Assembly (NCBI GenBank): GCA_019186985.1
Contig: JABARQ010000037.1
Location: forward strand, 1-64,000
DNA length: 64,000 nucleotides
From: Prosthecobacter sp.
Lineage (GTDB): Bacteria > Verrucomicrobiota > Verrucomicrobiia > Verrucomicrobiales > Verrucomicrobiaceae
Direction: 5' to 3'
Shown: positions 60,132-64,000 of the stretch, one piece after another
How positions within the stretch are numbered: the stretch's first letter is position 1
How the letters are laid out: every line of letters starts with the position of its first letter
Position numbers and translations under genes: made by a program
The notes under the pieces: model-generated
Told to the model about the DNA's origin: nothing
Database searches by the model: none
Seen by the model: only the letters and a program-made list of their open reading frames with translations

Positions 60132-60689
60132 TCAGGACATGAGGGATTGCGCTTCGCTCAGGCAGCGCGTGATTTTCATTCGGGCGTTATCGTATTGGAT
60201 ATTGTGCTCGGCGGCGATCTCGCCGTAGTCGAGTCCGATCACATAATGCTTCCAAAGGAACTCGAAGCAACCCGGCTTGGCCTTGCGGAGCAGTCCAACG
60301 GCATATTCCAGGTCGTGTCTTTCCTGGGCAGGAATACCGGAACTCGGCTGCGCCGATTCGATCATCTGCAAAAGGTCGTCCGGTGGCATGATCTCCAAGC
60401 GGTTGCCCTCCTCCTTTCGGAAGTAGTCGCTAGTTTTGTTGCGGGCGATGCGATAGCACCACGCCCAAAACGCATTCTTGGTATCGCCCTCGAACTTTTT
60501 GAGACTCGCGGCAATGCCCTTGAGGGTTTCTTGAAGCACATCGTCTGCGGCATGATGGGGCACGGCGCTAAACACAAAAAAGCGCAGCTCCGGTACAATC
60601 ATCCGAAACAGGGCATCGGCCAGACTCAAACGCTGGTCGAGTGCTCCTGTCAGGCGATAGGTGCGAACAAGTTTCATGAGATCATCCAT
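60132..60689 (-). CDS. ECF-type sigma-70 family factor
   Basis: 185 residues from ATG 60689. Region 2 is seen in RFFVFSAVPHHAADDVLQET and FWAWCYRIARNKTSDYFRKE, and region 4 helix-turn-helix in GLDYGEIAAEHNIQYDNARM. Such factors direct RNA polymerase to alternative promoters. A sigma factor carried at the end of a mobile element next to its excision genes may time excision or expression of cargo. It is divergent from the HTH gene with a 96-bp shared promoter region. Confidence 0.82.
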   Translation of the reverse strand: MDDLMKLVRTYRLTGALDQRLSLADALFRMIVPELRFFVFSAVPHHAADDVLQETLKGIAASLKKFEGDTKNAFWAWCYRIARNKTSDYFRKEEGNRLEIMPPDDLLQMIESAQPSSGIPAQERHDLEYAVGLLRKAKPGCFEFLWKHYVIGLDYGEIAAEHNIQYDNARMKITRCLSEAQSLMS

Positions 60690-60785
60690 TGAGAGGCGGC
60701 ATGATACGGGTGGCCGTCTGGTCGGCCAAAGATTTTTTGGCGGGAAAATGTTCGGTTTCGGGGCTGAGCACGGACTGAACAGCAA

Positions 60786-61082
60786 ATGGAAATGCTCGCC
60801 TCAAATTCAGACCCCTTGATTCTGGCCCAAGCCATTGCCGCGCTGCCTGCCTTGGTCAGGCGTGTGACCACGCTGGAGGCGGAAATTGCCGCGCTGCGGA
60901 AGGCGGCAAGACCATCTGGCAAGAAGTGCCTTTCGCTCAAAGAAAGCGCCGAGATTCTCGGCGTATCTGAAAAGACGGTGAGCCGGTTCATTGAGCGCAA
61001 GCTCTTGCGTCGTAGCCCTCTGACTGCACTGGTTAGGATTCCAAGAGAAGATGTAGAAGCCTTGGCAATGACTACGATTTAA
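60786..61082 (+). CDS. Excisionase-family helix-turn-helix protein
   Basis: 98 residues. After a short coiled coil (ALPALVRRVTTLEAEIAALR) comes a MerR/excisionase-like HTH_17 domain: KKCLSLKESAEILGVSEKTV then SRFIERKLLRRSPLTALVRI and REDVEAL. It converges on the terminal integrase, overlapping its 3' end by 11 bp. It probably acts as the recombination directionality factor for that integrase. Confidence 0.8.
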   Translation: MEMLASNSDPLILAQAIAALPALVRRVTTLEAEIAALRKAARPSGKKCLSLKESAEILGVSEKTVSRFIERKLLRRSPLTALVRIPREDVEALAMTTI

Positions 61083-62190
61083 GCTTTGAGAGCTGTTCCT
61101 GCTCATAGGCGTTGTCCGAATCCGAGATGACCCAAGCATAGGTGCGGCGGATCAGGACGCCATTGTCCCTATGCCCCTGCCATTTTGCGATTGCCTCCGC
61201 TGCCACTCCCTTGCGGAGAAACCATGTGATGCGTGCCTTGCGGAAATCAATCGGCGAGTAGGCCGGGAATTCCAGGCGATTGCAGGCGTTATAAAGCGCC
61301 TGCTTGGGCGACAGGATCGAAAAGATCGCCCCCGAGGCTGGCGTGCCTTGCCGCTCGTGCAAATCGAGGAGAAAGGGCTTCAAATGGTCGTAGATCGGCA
61401 CGCGAAAATATGCGCCGGTCTTCTGGCGCTTCACCTCGATGTAGCCAGCCTGCCAGTTCACCTTCTGCCAATCTGCATACACGCATTCCGCTGTTCCGAG
61501 TGCTGCCTTGTGCATGAACTCCAGCATGTCCGCCGACCGTTCTGCCGTGTCGGAAAACGGGCGGCTGCGAACATGGTCACAAATCGCCTGGCACTGTTCC
61601 ACGGTGGGAACCTGCGCGGGAGCGCGGTTCGCCTTCTTGCGGCGAATGGATTTGGGAACCTTGTCATAAGGGCTTTCGGAAATGTCGCCATCATGCAAAG
61701 CCAGCTCGAATGCGTTCTTCACAATGCGGCTCATGTCATTGTAAGCGAGTGCGCCGAGCTTTTTGGAACGCCTGCCCAAAAAGTCTGACACCTCAGACGG
61801 CTTGATTGATTCAATCGGCTTTTTCAGGAACTCCGGGTAATCCATCTCAAAGCCGCGCCGGACCCAATCCATTTTGTCCTGTGTCGCTTCGCTCTTTCCC
61901 TTGAGTGAGTCTTTGAGCTTCTGGAGCAAATCGCCGAACGGCATTTGTGCGTTTGCGGGCGGCGGGTTCTCCAGCTTTTCCACCCATGCCTTAAATGCCT
62001 TTTCCGCCCACTTGCGGTCTGAGATGTTCTGCCCTTCCGGCGTGGTCAGCGCGACCACCTTTTTAACGCCACGGATTTTCTTCTTGCCGTAGTAGCTGCC
62101 GTTTTCGTGGCGATAGAGACCGGGGAAGCCTGGGATTTTTGAAAGGCTTTGGAGGGTGGATTTAGGGGCAACAGAATCCTTCGTCTTCAT
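61072..62190 (-). CDS. Terminal tyrosine recombinase/integrase, divergent Verrucomicrobia type
   Basis: 372 residues from ATG 62190. SAM-like core-binding domain in residues about 85-180 (FGDLLQKLKDSLKGKSEATQ, PSEVSDFLGRRSKKLGALAY). Catalytic part: KRQKTGAYFRVPIYDHLKPF, FRKARITWFLRKG (Arg box), KWQGHRD (Gly-His) and nucleophile Tyr351 in RRTYAWV. The first catalytic Arg (usual G-x-R-x-x-E) is replaced: the segment reads ALGTAECVYADW. This departure recurs in a verrucomicrobial integrase group as I recall it. It lies 72 bp from the attR core tRNA segment, so it is the enzyme that most likely inserted the element in tRNA-Val. Confidence 0.88.
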   Translation of the reverse strand: MKTKDSVAPKSTLQSLSKIPGFPGLYRHENGSYYGKKKIRGVKKVVALTTPEGQNISDRKWAEKAFKAWVEKLENPPPANAQMPFGDLLQKLKDSLKGKSEATQDKMDWVRRGFEMDYPEFLKKPIESIKPSEVSDFLGRRSKKLGALAYNDMSRIVKNAFELALHDGDISESPYDKVPKSIRRKKANRAPAQVPTVEQCQAICDHVRSRPFSDTAERSADMLEFMHKAALGTAECVYADWQKVNWQAGYIEVKRQKTGAYFRVPIYDHLKPFLLDLHERQGTPASGAIFSILSPKQALYNACNRLEFPAYSPIDFRKARITWFLRKGVAAEAIAKWQGHRDNGVLIRRTYAWVISDSDNAYEQEQLSKLKS

Positions 62191-62225
62191 GGGCAAAGGT
62201 AGCGGGGCAACAATCGGGGGCAACA
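62165..62225 (+). other. Right-end arm-type integrase sites
   Basis: GGGGCAACA at 62165 and 62204 and GGGGGCAACA at 62216, the last two 13 bp apart as at the left end. The first lies within the integrase 5' coding region, the others between its ATG and attR, so integrase binding would also block its own transcription. Confidence 0.55.
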
Positions 62226-62297
62226 ATTATTTTATGCACCACGTAAATTCATGGTTTTACCTGCGTAAGTGATGAATTAAAGCGCATGTCGAGCAAT

Positions 62298-62307
62298 TCG
62301 TTTACAC
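62298..62307 (+). other. attR core
   Basis: TCGTTTACAC, identical to 34352-34361. It is followed directly by the 3' half of tRNA-Val; the sequence to its left does not match a tRNA 5' half. Confidence 0.85.
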
Positions 62308-62345
62308 CGAGTTGGTCGGGGGTTCGAATCCCTCTCCGTGTACCA
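62308..62345 (+). pseudogene. 3' half of host tRNA-Val(UAC)
   Basis: CGAGT completes the anticodon stem, then the variable loop, T arm GGGGG TTCGAAT CCCTC, acceptor TCCGTGT, discriminator A and an encoded CCA (62343-62345). It pairs with the acceptor strand GCACGGA at 34325. Separated from its 5' half by the 28-kb element, it cannot be transcribed as a tRNA in this arrangement. Confidence 0.9.
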
Positions 62346-62435
62346 TCGCCGGCCTCTCGCGGGACCGAGTCTCGATGCAGGGACGCCATGTCGTTTGCGG
62401 CAAGCTCGCCGCATCGATCATCGTTTGCAGCCTCC

Positions 62436-63944
62436 ATGCTCCGGTTTCTCACCCTGTCCCTCGGCCTCGCCCTCAGCCTCACGGCCGCCGCCCCGCCTAA
62501 CATCGTTTTCTTCCTCGTCGATGACCTCGGTCAGCGCGACCTCGGCTGCTACGGCAGCACCTTTTACGAGACGCCGAACGTGGACCGCCTGGCCCGTGAG
62601 GGCGCCCTTTTCACCAATGCCTACGCCGCATGCCCGGTCTGTTCGCCCACCCGTGCCGCCGTGCAGACCGGACGCTGGCCGCAGCGCACCGGCATCACCG
62701 ATTATATCGGCGCTCCGCTGCAGCCCGCACTGTGGAAACGCAACACGCGCCTGCTGCCAGCCCCCTACCAGGACCGCCTCGCCCATGAGGAGGTGACCCT
62801 GGCCGAGCTTCTCAAGGGCGCTGGCTACGCCACCTTCTTCGCCGGTAAATGGCACCTTGGCCCGGAGGGCTTCTGGCCGGAGGATCAAGGCTACGATTTC
62901 AACCTCGGAGGCGTGGATCGCGGCGGCCCCTATGGACGCGGCAAATACTTCACGCCCTACGACAACCCCCGCCTGCCCGACGGCCCGCCCGGAGAGCACC
63001 TGCCGGACCGTCTCGCCACGGAAGCCTGCAAGTTCATCGAATCCACGCGCAACAGCCCCTTCTTCGCCTTCTTCTCCTTCTACGATGTTCACACACCGCT
63101 CCAGGCCCGGCCGGACCTTCAGGCCAAGTATGAGGCCAAGCGTGAAAAGCTTGGCTTGTCCGCCCAGTGGGGCCGCGAGGAACCCCGCGATGTGCGACTC
63201 GTCCAGGAGCACGCCGTTTATGCAGGCATGGTCGAAGCCATGGACCAGGCAGTCGGCAAGGTGCTCGCCAAGCTGGATGAACTGAAGCTGGCGGACAACA
63301 CGCTGGTCCTGTTCACCTCCGACAATGGTGGCCTGAGCACCAGCGAAGGATCCCCCACCTCCAACCTACCACTGCGCGGCGGCAAGGGCTGGCTTTACGA
63401 AGGCGGCGTCCGAGAACCGCTGCTGATCCGCTGGCCCGCCGTGGTCAAGGCCGGCCAGAAGCTCGACACCCCGGTTTGCAGCGTGGACTACTTCGCCACC
63501 TTCAAGGACCTGGCCTCCGCAGCAACAACGGCCAAGACCGATGGTCGCAGCCTCCGGCCCGTCCTCGAAGGCACCGGCTCCCTGCCCGCTGACCGGCCGC
63601 TTTTCTGGCATTACCCGCATTACGGCAACCAGGGCGGCGCGCCCGGGACCGCCATCCGCAAGGGCGACTGGAAACTGATCGTCTGGCTTGAAAAACCCGA
63701 CGCCCCGGAGCTCTACAACCTCGCCCAGGACCTCGGGGAGAGCCGTAATCTCGCCCCCCAGGAGCCCGGCAGGGTTCGGCAGCTGCGCGCCGAACTGGAA
63801 GCATGGCAAAAGGACGTGGGCGCGCTGATGCCCTCCGCGAACCCCGCCTTTGACCCCGCACAGCCCGACGGACGATCCGCCCCGGCGGCAGGAAAGGCCG
63901 GGCAGCGCCCGAAAAAGAAGGCGGACGGCAAGGCCAGGCCCTGA
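62436..63944 (+). CDS. Exported sulfatase (formylglycine type)
   Basis: 502 residues from ATG 62436, which opens a signal peptide (FLTLSLGLALSLTAAAPPN). PNIVFFLVDDLGQRDLGCYG holds the metal-binding Asp pair; Cys69 in VCSPTRAAVQTGR is the CxPxR motif converted to formylglycine. AGKWHLGPEGF, FFAFFSFYDVHTPL and LFTSDNGG complete the active site. The C-terminus is basic and Pro/Lys-rich. It removes sulfate from polysaccharides or related esters in the periplasm or outside the cell. The longer frame starting at 62286 runs through the tRNA and is not the start. Confidence 0.92.
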   Translation: MLRFLTLSLGLALSLTAAAPPNIVFFLVDDLGQRDLGCYGSTFYETPNVDRLAREGALFTNAYAACPVCSPTRAAVQTGRWPQRTGITDYIGAPLQPALWKRNTRLLPAPYQDRLAHEEVTLAELLKGAGYATFFAGKWHLGPEGFWPEDQGYDFNLGGVDRGGPYGRGKYFTPYDNPRLPDGPPGEHLPDRLATEACKFIESTRNSPFFAFFSFYDVHTPLQARPDLQAKYEAKREKLGLSAQWGREEPRDVRLVQEHAVYAGMVEAMDQAVGKVLAKLDELKLADNTLVLFTSDNGGLSTSEGSPTSNLPLRGGKGWLYEGGVREPLLIRWPAVVKAGQKLDTPVCSVDYFATFKDLASAATTAKTDGRSLRPVLEGTGSLPADRPLFWHYPHYGNQGGAPGTAIRKGDWKLIVWLEKPDAPELYNLAQDLGESRNLAPQEPGRVRQLRAELEAWQKDVGALMPSANPAFDPAQPDGRSAPAAGKAGQRPKKKADGKARP

Positions 63945-64000
63945 GATTTCACGCCCTGCATTTCCCGTTGCAGGAAAGGACTCGCGTGCCACTGTCGCGG

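Larger units (their letters stand above)
34352..62307. mobile_element. 28-kb integrative and mobilisable element inserted in tRNA-Val(UAC)
   Basis: Bounded by the 10-bp direct repeat TCGTTTACAC at both junctions. A tyrosine recombinase lies immediately inside the right end, with an excisionase-like HTH gene beside it, and GGGGCAACA-type sites occur near both ends. It encodes a MobA/MobL relaxase and a VirD4-like coupling ATPase but no recognisable T4SS channel, so transfer would need a helper. Cargo: defence-like modules, a second integrase, a sigma factor, and a 1154-residue PP2C-containing protein. Base composition is clearly less GC-rich than the flanks. Confidence 0.88.

Noticed and set aside
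62286..62435. N-terminal extension of the sulfatase through the tRNA 3' half
   Set aside because: The frame runs across the attR and tRNA sequence; the signal peptide begins at ATG 62436.

Overview
The window looks like a chromosome segment of a high-GC member of the Verrucomicrobia (Prosthecobacter/Verrucomicrobium-like). This rests on gene content: a DUF1501 protein, a Tat-exported xylose-isomerase-like TIM barrel, a PQQ-type propeller, a large alpha-2-macroglobulin, a DUF6600 lipoprotein and a sulfatase. No rRNA or other taxonomic marker is present, so the assignment is an inference.

Backbone, 1-34324 and 62346-64000: mostly housekeeping and envelope genes. In order: the edge of an IS630-type transposase, a replication-organiser-like protein, an L,D-transpeptidase, an AraC regulator beside a large secreted protein, a sugar-isomerase-like enzyme, PabC-like and TatD proteins, a propeller protein, DUF1501, DUF6600, a FAD oxidoreductase, a sugar epimerase, a class III aminotransferase, HemW, a bifunctional aldolase/dehydrogenase, PhoD, alpha-2-macroglobulin, IspF, two peptide-type ABC permeases, DnaB, and (past the element) a sulfatase.

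Integrated element, about 34352-62307 (28 kb, visibly lower GC): it is inserted in the anticodon stem-loop of a tRNA-Val(UAC) gene. The 5' half of that gene lies at 34325-34361 and the 3' half at 62308-62345. A 10-bp direct repeat (TCGTTTACAC) marks both junctions, and a tyrosine recombinase sits next to the right one. The element does not restore the host tRNA gene, but it carries its own complete tRNA-Val(UAC) just inside its left end, on the other strand.

Element contents from left to right: (1) a defence-like arc: a PD-(D/E)XK protein, a RloC/AAA_13-type ATPase with a CxxC hook, an Abi_2 (AbiD/F-like HEPN) gene preceded by a promoter and a very short hairpin RNA, and a three-gene DNA methyltransferase / SF2 helicase / GIY-YIG operon. 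Four same-orientation copies of a three-hairpin repeat punctuate these modules. (2) A mobilisation arc: three small (mostly membrane) proteins, a VirD4/TraD-like coupling ATPase, a run of nine hairpins (candidate oriT region), a MobA/MobL relaxase operon and an AlpA-type regulator. No T4SS channel genes are visible, so this is an integrative and mobilisable element. (3) A 1154-residue effector-like protein with a possible OspF/SpvC-like phospholyase region, a PP2C domain whose DGHGG motif has moved to its C-terminal end (apparent circular permutation), and Gly/Ala-rich hydrophobic segments. (4) A second, P4-type integrase with repeated GGGGTAT/ATACCCC sites. (5) A sigma factor with a small partner gene, an excisionase-like HTH protein and the terminal integrase.

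Best candidates for new biology: the permuted PP2C fusion protein, the split-and-replace tRNA-Val arrangement, the repeat-punctuated defence modules, and the Abi gene with its tiny upstream RNA.
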